64,000 nt of DNA. Source: Gemmatimonadaceae bacterium. GTDB taxonomy: Bacteria > Gemmatimonadota > Gemmatimonadetes > Gemmatimonadales > Gemmatimonadaceae. The stretch covers positions 62,001 to 126,000 of the forward strand of contig JAICWO010000012.1 of NCBI GenBank assembly GCA_025934775.1, in the 5' to 3' direction. Shown here one piece after another: positions 1-7,473 of the stretch. Under the pieces are notes generated by a model. The model searched no databases. It saw nothing but the letters and a program-made list of their open reading frames with translations, and had not been told where the DNA came from. A program made the position numbers and the translations under genes. The first letter of the stretch is position 1; each line of letters starts with the position of its first letter.

Positions 1-1
1 C

Positions 2-103
2 TGGCTCCTCGGCGTGTTTGCGTTCCGCATCACGAAGGGAGTCATCCACCTCGTGTTGATCATCGCGATCATCGCGCTGATCGTGCATTTCGTGCGGGGG
101 TAG
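2..103 (+). CDS. C-terminal fragment of small lmo0937-family-like membrane protein
   Basis: Only the last 33 codons lie in the window; the gene starts to the left. The peptide begins WLLGVFAF, then has a polar turn and one strongly hydrophobic stretch (HLVLIIAIIALIVHFV) before the stop. The pattern WLLG...GxxIHxLLxIAIIxLI is that of the roughly 50-residue lmo0937-family membrane proteins, whose function is unknown. The family assignment rests on this short stretch only. Confidence 0.6.
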   Translation, partial: WLLGVFAFRITKGVIHLVLIIAIIALIVHFVRG

Positions 104-173
104 AGCAGGCGCCCCAGATGGCGAGGAGCTGGGCGAGCCCGTCGAGCCGCGCCGGCCAGAACGCCGCGCCCGC

Positions 174-1262
174 TCAGGGCGCCGCGAGGAACTTGCCAAT
201 CGTGGTATTCAAAAACGCCAAATCCTCCGCGCTCGCCCCCGCGCCCGCCGGGTGCCCCCACAACGACGGGATCGGCGCGAACTGGACGCGCGGAATGAAC
301 TGCTCCTCGTAGCGCGCGTCCGTGATCGGAAAGTACATGTCGGTCGCCGACGGCATGTACAGGAACGGCACCTTGATCGAGCGCAGCGCGGCTTCGATGT
401 CGCCGTTGAACCCGGGCGTCTTGCCGACGTCATGCTGCTCCCACGTCCGCGCCTGAAGAATCATGTCGTTCGCGTCGCCGCCGGGGATGAAGTTGTGCCG
501 GAAGCGATCGAGAAACTGATCGAGCGTCGTCCCGGGCGGCACCTGCGTCTTCCACAGCTCACGGTGCCACCACTCCTGCGAGTAGAGCCAACCGGCCCAC
601 ACCATCCCGAACGCCGACAGCCCGGCCGCCGGCTCCGCGGTGTAGTCGCCGTGATTGAAGGTCGGATCGGCTTCGAGCGCCGCGATCTGCCCTTCCAGGC
701 GCACGATCCCGTGATCGTACGTCTTTGCCGTGCCTGACGTCGCGACGATGCGATCGGCGAAGTCCGGGTAGCTCACCGCCCACTGAAACGCCTGCTGCGC
801 GCCCATCGAGAATCCGATGATCGCGCGCAGATGCCTGATCCCGAGATCCTGCATCAGCAGTCGATGCACGGCCTCGACGTTGTCGCGAATGGTCGTGACC
901 GGAAAGCGCGGACCATGATAGGGCTCCGGCGTGTTGCTGGGACTCGATGAATGTCCGTTGCCAAAGAGCTCCGTCGCGACGAGATAGAGCTTCGTCGTGT
1001 CGAGTGCGCGACCGGGGCCGATGAGCCACTCGTAGCCGTGGTGATTGGCCATGTAATGCGATGGTAACAGCACCGCGTTGTCGTGCGCGGCGTTGAGATG
1101 GCCGTACGTGCCGTAGACGATGTGGGCTTTGGGAAGGACGACGCCGCTCTCCGTCCGAAAATCGTCGATGACGAACTCGTGATGCTCCGCGTGATCGACA
1201 CGCTGGGCGCTGAGGGCGGACGCGCCAAAGACGACCGCGGCGACGGCGACGAGTGAACGCAT
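174..1262 (-). CDS. Secreted alpha/beta hydrolase, homoserine O-acetyltransferase-like
   Basis: A 362-residue protein with an N-terminal signal peptide (MRSLVAVAAVVFGASALSAQ) followed by an alpha/beta-hydrolase fold. The nucleophile elbow GFSMGAQ puts the catalytic serine near residue 152; the likely acid is in SATDMYFP and the histidine in LWGHPAG near the C-terminus. The early segment with HIVYGTYG and NAVLLPSHY resembles the MetX-type acyltransferase/hydrolase group. The signal peptide argues against a role in cytoplasmic methionine synthesis, so an extracytoplasmic esterase or acyltransferase is more likely. The reading frame extends 44 codons upstream, but that part has no signal sequence and runs into the neighbouring promoter, so the internal ATG was chosen. 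The substrate is unknown. Confidence 0.8.
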   Translation of the reverse strand: MRSLVAVAAVVFGASALSAQRVDHAEHHEFVIDDFRTESGVVLPKAHIVYGTYGHLNAAHDNAVLLPSHYMANHHGYEWLIGPGRALDTTKLYLVATELFGNGHSSSPSNTPEPYHGPRFPVTTIRDNVEAVHRLLMQDLGIRHLRAIIGFSMGAQQAFQWAVSYPDFADRIVATSGTAKTYDHGIVRLEGQIAALEADPTFNHGDYTAEPAAGLSAFGMVWAGWLYSQEWWHRELWKTQVPPGTTLDQFLDRFRHNFIPGGDANDMILQARTWEQHDVGKTPGFNGDIEAALRSIKVPFLYMPSATDMYFPITDARYEEQFIPRVQFAPIPSLWGHPAGAGASAEDLAFLNTTIGKFLAAP

Positions 1263-1429
1263 GGTGGCTTGAGGAAGGGTGAAGTGAAAGTGCCCGGCTC
1301 CGGCCGGGGGCGCTAGCCGGCCGCGGGTGATCTGCGGGTGATCCGCGGGAGCCGTGCTGGGAGCTCCCCTTGCCACCAGCCTCCCGGGGGCCATGATATA
1401 GCCAAACCGAAACTCCCCCCGGAGGCTGC

Positions 1430-2737
1430 ATGTCGCCCGACGTCCGCACGTCTACGCACGGCCCTCTCACGCCCGCGAACGCTTTCCTCAATAACGAAGA
1501 AACGCTCCGCAAGGCATTCGACGCCGAGTACGCGTCCTCGATCGAGAACGCGCGCGCGCAGCTCGGCGACGCGCAGGTGTTGGCGCCGCGCGTCGTCGAA
1601 ACGGCGTTCATCAACGTCTGGCAGCAGCGCGCAACGATCGCCACGCACGACCAGTTCAAGAAGGTGCTCCAGGACGAGGTGCACCACGGGGCCGCGCGCG
1701 CGTTGAGCCGCCGCGCCGCCGCGCAGCGCTTCAACAGCGGCGGCCGCGATGATCGCACCATGACCGGCACGCATCAGGCGTCCGGCGAAGCGACGGCCGA
1801 ACAGTCGTGGTCGCAGATCACCCGCACGATTCGCGGGGAAGGGCACACGGCCGACGCGCACAAGGAGGCGGCTACCACGTCGCGGCGCGAAGCGGTCGCG
1901 CACATGAAGGGCGTCGCGAAAGGACGCAGTTGGACCGTTCCGATTCTCATCGGCATCATCGCGCTCGCGTTGTCCATCGGCGGCGTGATCTACGTCGACC
2001 GCCTCGGCGAAGACGACGCGGTGTACGCGGCGGTGAGCAACCCGAACCTCCAGCCCATACAGACCAGTCCCGGGCAGCTCGGGAACACGAGCCTCGGCGA
2101 CGGCACGAAGACGCGCATCGGACCGGCGACGAAGCTGCTGATCGCCGATCACTTCGGGACGCAGATCCGCGCCCTCAAGGTCGAGGGGACGGCGCAGTTC
2201 GACGTCGCCAAGAACGAGAAGCTGCCGTTCCGCGTCGTCGCGTACCGCACGCACATCATCGCGACCGGCACCAGTTTCGCCGTGTCCACGTTCGGACCGG
2301 AGAGCACCGTCGCCGTAACGGTGAAGGAGGGGACCGTGCTCGTGAAAGACGGCAAGCAGTCGAGCACCGTCAACGCGAATCAAACCGTCATCGCCGACCA
2401 TTCCGGCATCCGCCCGGCGACCGCCGACGAGCAGGCGTCGTATTTCGGCTGGCTCGGCGGAACGGTCGGCGCCAAGGGCCGGCTGCGCGACGTCGTCGAC
2501 GCACTCGATCGATGGTTTGGTGCCGATGCAAAACTTCCGGATTTGAAACTCATCGATCGCCAGGCTTCATTCCAGACGTCGCTGGATTCCATGCAGACGG
2601 CCGTGGCGCAGATCGAGCAGAGCGCGAACGTCCACTACGTCAACGCCGGCGCCGAAAACGTGTTCGAGGACGCAGCGGGAGCCAAGGCGGCTGCCGCGCC
2701 CGCGGCCAGGAAGCCCGCGGGAAAGAAAAAGAAGTAG
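1430..2737 (+). CDS. Membrane-anchored FecR-domain protein with N-terminal sigma-70 region 2-like domain
   Basis: A 435-residue protein. Residues about 27-100 read like ECF sigma-factor region 2 (FDAEYASSIENARAQLGD, then VVETAFINVWQQR, FKKVL and a closing RR cluster), but no region 4 follows. A polar linker leads to one transmembrane helix at about 169-189. The periplasmic part has a FecR domain at about 215-320 (DGTKTRIGPATKL, VEGTAQFDVA, FRVVAYRTHIIATGTSFAV, VTVKEGTV) and a DUF4974-like tail, ending in a Lys-rich stretch. Classical FecR proteins carry an anti-sigma region at this position, so a degenerate sigma domain is unusual. An SD (GGAGG) lies 6 nt before the ATG. The role as a sigma mimic or trapped sigma factor is inference. 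Confidence 0.8.
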   Translation: MSPDVRTSTHGPLTPANAFLNNEETLRKAFDAEYASSIENARAQLGDAQVLAPRVVETAFINVWQQRATIATHDQFKKVLQDEVHHGAARALSRRAAAQRFNSGGRDDRTMTGTHQASGEATAEQSWSQITRTIRGEGHTADAHKEAATTSRREAVAHMKGVAKGRSWTVPILIGIIALALSIGGVIYVDRLGEDDAVYAAVSNPNLQPIQTSPGQLGNTSLGDGTKTRIGPATKLLIADHFGTQIRALKVEGTAQFDVAKNEKLPFRVVAYRTHIIATGTSFAVSTFGPESTVAVTVKEGTVLVKDGKQSSTVNANQTVIADHSGIRPATADEQASYFGWLGGTVGAKGRLRDVVDALDRWFGADAKLPDLKLIDRQASFQTSLDSMQTAVAQIEQSANVHYVNAGAENVFEDAAGAKAAAAPAARKPAGKKKK

Positions 2738-2764
2738 TATATCACATCCAGTATTGGAGATCTC

Positions 2765-3250
2765 ATGCGCCGTCTCGTTCCCACGCTGGTGATGTCCCTT
2801 GCGCTCGCCGTGCCGGCGGCCGCGCAGCAGAGCCACCCGGACTTCAGCGGCGACTGGACGCTCGACGCCGCCCATAGCGAGCTGCCGCCGATGGGCGCGC
2901 CGCCGTCGATGACGATGCACGTCGCCCAGACGGACAAGGCCCTCACGATGCAGCGCGCCGTCCAGTCGGAGCAGATGGGCAACTCGAACAACACCATGAC
3001 CTTCGCGCTCGATACCAGCACTTCCAAGAACAGCATGAGCTCGCAGGGCATGACGCTCGAGATGAACTCCAAGACCTCGTGGGCGAGCGACACCCTCGTC
3101 GTCACCACCACGGCCGACGCCGGCGGGCAGACGATCTCCCAGACGGACCGGTGGGCGTTCAGCCCGGACAAGAAGCTCCTCGTCATCGCCACGGAATTCA
3201 GCGTCGCCGGGCAGTCGGCATCGTACAAGCTGGCGTTCGCCAAGAAGTAG
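2765..3250 (+). CDS. Secreted hypothetical protein
   Basis: 161 residues with a clear signal peptide (MRRLVPTLVMSLALAVPAAAQQ). The mature part starts with the FSGDWTLDAAHSE pattern seen in many uncharacterised secreted proteins of Acidobacteria and Gemmatimonadota, followed by alternating beta-type sequence (MTMHVAQTDKALTMQR, DTLVVTTTAD, TDRWAFSPDKKLLVI). This suggests a small beta-barrel or lipocalin-like fold, but I do not recognise a function. The start has an SD (GGAG) 7 nt upstream. It follows the FecR-domain gene by 27 nt and is closed by a strong terminator. Confidence 0.75.
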   Translation: MRRLVPTLVMSLALAVPAAAQQSHPDFSGDWTLDAAHSELPPMGAPPSMTMHVAQTDKALTMQRAVQSEQMGNSNNTMTFALDTSTSKNSMSSQGMTLEMNSKTSWASDTLVVTTTADAGGQTISQTDRWAFSPDKKLLVIATEFSVAGQSASYKLAFAKK

Positions 3251-3277
3251 ACGCCGCACGCGCGTCGCCGAGCGCGG

Positions 3278-3321
3278 AAAGCTCGTACTGGCCATCACGG
3301 CGGTACGAGCTTTCTTTATTT
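3278..3321 (+). terminator. Rho-independent terminator after the secreted hypothetical gene
   Basis: A perfect 11-bp stem (AAAGCTCGTAC, 3278-3288, with GTACGAGCTTT, 3303-3313) encloses a 14-nt loop and is followed by a T-rich run to 3322. It ends just before the ATG of the next gene, so that gene probably has its own promoter or is reached by read-through. Confidence 0.85.
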
Positions 3322-3323
3322 TC

Positions 3324-4685
3324 ATGATCGTTCTCGTCCTCCTGGCGCAGCTTCAGGCCGCGCCGTCTACGGTGCGGCTCTCGCTTCCGCGGCCGCCCGG
3401 CGTGCACATCGTCGACGTCTCGCCGCCCGAAGCGCGCGGCAACGAGCCCGGCATCGCCGTGAATCGTCGCAATCCCGCGCAGATCGTCGGTGTGTATCAG
3501 GGACCCGCGCATGCGGTGTACTCGACCGACTCGGGCCGCACCTTCACGACCGCCGAAGGCACCGTGCCGCCCGACTGGAAGACCGCCGGCGACGTGAGCG
3601 TCGCGTTCGACGACAAGGGCAACGCGTATCTCTCCGACCTCGTCTTCGACAAGCTCGGCAGCGAGTCGTATTGGCGACACGGCGCCGGGCGCAACGGGAT
3701 CTACGTACGCCGTTCGCCCGACGGCGGCAAGACCTGGCAGAAGGATGCCGCCCCCGTTCGCGTCTGGTACAAGGGCGATGAGCCGGGCATGCAATTCGAG
3801 GATATGCCGCGCGTGTTCGCAGACGCCAATCCCCGGAGCCCGCACGCGGGCAACGTGTACATCGGCTGGATCGAGTGGCGGATCGACGAATCGGTCATGC
3901 TCTTCTCGCGCTCGACCGATCAGGGGAAGACGTGGTCGGCGCCGATGCGAATCAGCACGCAGGCCGGCTTGCCGCGCGACGACAACGGCGACGTCGTTGG
4001 CTTTCACGGCACGGTGGCCGCCGACGGAACGATCTACGCCGTCTGGAACTGGGGACTCAACATCGTTATGACCACGTCGCGCGACGGCGGAAAGACATTT
4101 ACCCCCTCGCGCGTGGTGCAGCAGGTTGGTCCGCCGTATTTCGGCGGGACCGGTGCGGTGCCCGGTCTCGGTCGCGTCTTTGGCTTCCCACAGGTCGGTG
4201 TGCACGGCAGGAACGTCTATCTCACATGGAGCGACTTCCGGAACGGCGACATCGACGTTTTCCTCGCCGCGTCGCGTGATGCGGGCCAATCGTGGTCGGC
4301 TCCGGTGCGCGTGACCACCGACTCGATTCACAGCGGCCGCGATCAGTTCTTCCAGTTTCTCGCCGTCGACCCGGTGAACGGCGACGTCTACGTGCAGTTC
4401 TACGATCGGCGCGACGATCCCGCGGATCGGCTCACCGCGTTGACGCTCGCGCGCTCCACGGACGGCGGCCGCACGTTCGCGAATTACGCCTGGTCCGAGG
4501 CGCCGTTCGAGGGGCGCAACGCGTTCCTCGGCGACTACACGTGGCTCACCGCGTACGACGGCCGCGTGTACGGCATCTGGGCCGAGACACGCCCGTTCGA
4601 GGAGGCGTCGGCGCCTGGCCGGCAAGGGCCGCCGAGAGCTGGGACGGTGGTGCGGATCGGTACGGCGGATTTTGGGAGGAAGTGA
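3324..4685 (+). CDS. Secreted sialidase/BNR-repeat beta-propeller protein
   Basis: 453 residues, starting with a short hydrophobic signal (MIVLVLLAQLQAA). At least six Asp-box motifs (S-x-D-x-G-x-T/S-F/W) are spread along the chain: STDSGRTF, SPDGGKTW, STDQGKTW, SRDGGKTF, SRDAGQSW and STDGGRTF. This is the signature of a six-bladed sialidase-type beta-propeller. Asp boxes are structural and do not prove sialidase activity; I do not see a full arginine triad with confidence. Glycosidase or binding propeller are both possible. The ATG follows the T-run of a terminator directly and no SD is visible. Confidence 0.8.
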   Translation: MIVLVLLAQLQAAPSTVRLSLPRPPGVHIVDVSPPEARGNEPGIAVNRRNPAQIVGVYQGPAHAVYSTDSGRTFTTAEGTVPPDWKTAGDVSVAFDDKGNAYLSDLVFDKLGSESYWRHGAGRNGIYVRRSPDGGKTWQKDAAPVRVWYKGDEPGMQFEDMPRVFADANPRSPHAGNVYIGWIEWRIDESVMLFSRSTDQGKTWSAPMRISTQAGLPRDDNGDVVGFHGTVAADGTIYAVWNWGLNIVMTTSRDGGKTFTPSRVVQQVGPPYFGGTGAVPGLGRVFGFPQVGVHGRNVYLTWSDFRNGDIDVFLAASRDAGQSWSAPVRVTTDSIHSGRDQFFQFLAVDPVNGDVYVQFYDRRDDPADRLTALTLARSTDGGRTFANYAWSEAPFEGRNAFLGDYTWLTAYDGRVYGIWAETRPFEEASAPGRQGPPRAGTVVRIGTADFGRK

Positions 4686-4686
4686 G

Positions 4687-5067
4687 CTATTCCTCGGCCA
4701 CCCGCCGCACGGCCTCGCGCACGGCGCTGTAGAGCGATTCCGCGTGGAACGGCTTCTTGATGAACGGCACGTCGGAGCGCGCAATCACGCTGCGCTCGAG
4801 CTCACTGACGTCGCCCGAGACGATCGCGACCGGTATGCGCGGATACTGATCACGAATCTGATATGAGAGATCGATCCCGGTCATGCCGGGCATCGTGACA
4901 TCGGTGAGGACGAAATCGATCGACGCACTGTCCGACGCGAGCCGCTTCAGCGCGTCGGCGCCGCTCGACGCTTGCTCGACGCGAAAGCCGCCCGCCTCGA
5001 GCATCCGCGCGATCGTCTGCCGAGTGCTGGTTTCGTCATCGACAACGAGTACCGTCATCCCTTCCAT
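4687..5067 (-). CDS. Single-domain response regulator (CheY-like receiver)
   Basis: 126 residues comprising one receiver domain and no output domain. The acidic pair (VVDDE, residues 10-11), the phosphoacceptor Asp at about 56 (FVLTDVTMPG) and the conserved Lys (FIKKPF) are all present. The chosen ATG has GGAG 7 nt upstream; the longer frame adds 32 residues unlike a receiver. No histidine kinase is adjacent, so its partner is unknown. It converges with the Asp-box gene (1 nt between the stops) and is divergent from the M28 peptidase gene. Confidence 0.85.
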   Translation of the reverse strand: MEGMTVLVVDDETSTRQTIARMLEAGGFRVEQASSGADALKRLASDSASIDFVLTDVTMPGMTGIDLSYQIRDQYPRIPVAIVSGDVSELERSVIARSDVPFIKKPFHAESLYSAVREAVRRVAEE

Positions 5068-5143
5068 GCCTGCGCTCCGGGTACGAGGTAACGCCCAGAT
5101 ACAATGATGCGCCGCCCGCGCTGGCGCGCGCAACGAGCACAGG

Positions 5144-5149
5144 TATAAT
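5144..5149 (+). promoter_or_regulatory. Putative -10 box of a leaderless promoter for the M28 peptidase gene
   Basis: A perfect TATAAT lies only 8 nt before the ATG at 5158, so transcription would start at or within a base or two of the start codon. No SD lies before the ATG, which fits a leaderless mRNA. The -35 region is poor. Confidence 0.5.
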
Positions 5150-5157
5150 CCCGCGAC

Positions 5158-7404
5158 ATGCAAAACCGGCTCATTGCGGCGTTGGCGCTCGTGGCGCTCT
5201 GCGCCGTTGCCGTGTATCGGACCGTGCGTCCGCCCAGCCCCGTCCCCGCCACGGCGCCCGACACGGTCTTTTCAGCCGAACGCGCGATGCGCCATGTGGA
5301 AGCGATCGCCGTACGTCCCCACCCGATGGGGAGCGTCGAGCATGGCCGCGTGCGCGATTACATCGTGGCGAGACTCGCCGCGCTCGGCCTCACGCCGCAG
5401 CTCCAGACGACCACCGCGATCGGGACACGATATCAGGAAGCCGGCCGCGTCCAGAACATTCTCGCCTGGATCCCGGGCGCCGCGGCCACGCGACACGCCG
5501 TGCTGCTCGTCGTCCATTACGACGGCGTCGAAGCCGGCCCCGCCGCGGCCGACGATGGCGCCGGTGTGGCCGCGCTGCTCGAGACGCTGCGCGCGCTGCG
5601 CGCCCGAAAGCAGCCGCTCGCGCACGACGTGATCGCGCTCTTCACCGACGGCGAAGAGGCCGGCCTCCTCGGCGCGGCGGCGTTCGTTCGCGAACATCCC
5701 TGGGCGAAGGACGTCGACGTCATCCTCAACTTCGAGGCGCGCGGCACGACCGGACGATCGTACATGTTCGAGACCGGGCCCGGAAACCTCGGCGCCGCGC
5801 GCCTGCTCCGCGCGGCGGGCGACGTCACTGCCGGCTCGATTTTCACGACGGTGTACCGCGCGCTGCCCAACGATACGGATCTATCCGAGCTCGCGGTGCT
5901 CGGGAAACCTGCACTGAATTTCGCGTTCGCCGACGGCGTCGAGCGCTACCACACGTCGCACGACGATTTAGAGTTCCTGAATCCCGGCAGCGTGCAGCAT
6001 CATGGCCAGCAGATGCTCGCGCTCGCGAAGCGCTTCGCCAACGATTCGCTGCCCCGGCCGCGAACGGGCGACGCCGTGTTCTTCGATCTGCCACTGGTGG
6101 GCCTCGTCGTGTATCCGGTGAGCTGGGCGGTGCCGCTCGTGGTTCTCGCCATCGTGCTCGCCATTCTCGCGGCGCGCCGCGTGGCGCGCGACGACCCGCG
6201 CTGGCTCGGCGGAACGCTGGTCGGGTTCGCGGCGGCGGCGATCGCGATCGTGATGGCCGGCGCCGTCACGGCGCTGATCGGCGCGTTGCTGGCGCTCGTG
6301 CACGCGCATCTCCCGTGGGGCGGTTGGCCCGAATGGAGCGGCTTATACGCCAGCGCCATGGCGCTCGTGGTGCTCGCGATCGTGTTGCTCGCGCGCGCGG
6401 GCGCCGCACGGTGGGCATCGCCGAACGCGTTTCAACTCGGCGTCACGGTCTTGTGGACGGCGATCGCCGTGGTGCTGAGCGTCGTCGCACCGGCGACGAC
6501 GTACCTGTTCATCTGGCCCGCGCTGTTCGCGCTCTGCGCACGCTCGTTCGACCGTCGCTGGCTCGACTGGCTCACCGCCGCTGCGGCGATTCTCCTCGGC
6601 GCCGGATTCGCGTTCGCGGCCGGCGCGATCATGCTCGGACTCGCGGGTGCCGGCGCGGCGGCGTTCGGTGTGCTCGCCGCCTTGATCGCGCTCTTGGTGC
6701 TTCCGCTGCTCGGAGCGATCTTCGGCGAGGTGAGGCTGTATGGCGCTCCGTATGTCGCGGCCGCGGCGGCCGTGCTCATTGTCGTCGGGCTGTTCACCGT
6801 CCGCTGGAGCGACGCTCATCCCGTACCGACCCAGCTCGTCTTCGCGGAGCGCACGGACTCCGTCGACGGCGGCTGGTTCGGGTCCATCGACAACTCGCTC
6901 TGGTCTCGCCGCGTGATCGGCCCGACTACAACCGCACCGTTGTGGACAGCGCGCATTGGCCGCCGTGGTGCGCCGCTCTCGGCGCGCAAAGTCGCGTACG
7001 TGCCGCTCGATGGACCCACCGCGACGTTCATTCGCGACACCGTCATTGCCGGTGCGCGCCGCATTGTCATTCGCGTACATGCTCCGCCGGGTACGACCGG
7101 TCTCATGATGGACGCCGGCGGCGCGCACATCATTCGCGCCGCGATCGACGATCGAATCGCCGACACCACGCGCTACCGCCGCAAGTCGACGCAATGGTTC
7201 ATGCAATACTGGGCGGTGCCGGACAGCGGCGCGGTGTTCTCGCTCGCGGTGCCGCCGGGCACCGGCCTGGATCTCGACCTCGCGGCGCGTCGTCCCGGTC
7301 TTCCGCGCGTGCAAGGCGTTTCGATTCCGCCCCGGCCGACCGACGTCGTGCCGATTCAGTCGGGCGACGCGACGATCACGTATCGCCGCTACCACTTTCC
7401 CTGA
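5158..7404 (+). CDS. M28-family metallopeptidase fused to a polytopic membrane domain
   Basis: 748 residues. An N-terminal signal anchor is followed by an M28 aminopeptidase-like domain at about 35-300 with candidate zinc ligands and catalytic residues: HYD (H120), DDGAG (D132/D133), GEE (E166/E167), NFEARG (E193) and a late His in YHTSHDD. From about 315 to 570 there are some eight hydrophobic segments, then a soluble C-terminal beta-rich domain of about 170 residues. The order peptidase, membrane domain, luminal domain matches the vacuolar membrane protease (Pff1-like) architecture. The peptidase would face the periplasm. Substrates are unknown. Confidence 0.85.
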   Translation: MQNRLIAALALVALCAVAVYRTVRPPSPVPATAPDTVFSAERAMRHVEAIAVRPHPMGSVEHGRVRDYIVARLAALGLTPQLQTTTAIGTRYQEAGRVQNILAWIPGAAATRHAVLLVVHYDGVEAGPAAADDGAGVAALLETLRALRARKQPLAHDVIALFTDGEEAGLLGAAAFVREHPWAKDVDVILNFEARGTTGRSYMFETGPGNLGAARLLRAAGDVTAGSIFTTVYRALPNDTDLSELAVLGKPALNFAFADGVERYHTSHDDLEFLNPGSVQHHGQQMLALAKRFANDSLPRPRTGDAVFFDLPLVGLVVYPVSWAVPLVVLAIVLAILAARRVARDDPRWLGGTLVGFAAAAIAIVMAGAVTALIGALLALVHAHLPWGGWPEWSGLYASAMALVVLAIVLLARAGAARWASPNAFQLGVTVLWTAIAVVLSVVAPATTYLFIWPALFALCARSFDRRWLDWLTAAAAILLGAGFAFAAGAIMLGLAGAGAAAFGVLAALIALLVLPLLGAIFGEVRLYGAPYVAAAAAVLIVVGLFTVRWSDAHPVPTQLVFAERTDSVDGGWFGSIDNSLWSRRVIGPTTTAPLWTARIGRRGAPLSARKVAYVPLDGPTATFIRDTVIAGARRIVIRVHAPPGTTGLMMDAGGAHIIRAAIDDRIADTTRYRRKSTQWFMQYWAVPDSGAVFSLAVPPGTGLDLDLAARRPGLPRVQGVSIPPRPTDVVPIQSGDATITYRRYHFP

Positions 7405-7473
7405 GCGCGCAAGCTGACCAATTCCTGACAGGATTCTGATGGCGGCGCTCCGGAGAATCGCGATCTTCCCGTC

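Noticed and set aside
1263-2401. Long Arg-rich reading frames on the minus strand over the FecR-domain gene
   Set aside because: The composition is typical for antisense frames of GC-rich genes, with no domain and no start signal; the plus-strand FecR protein explains the region.
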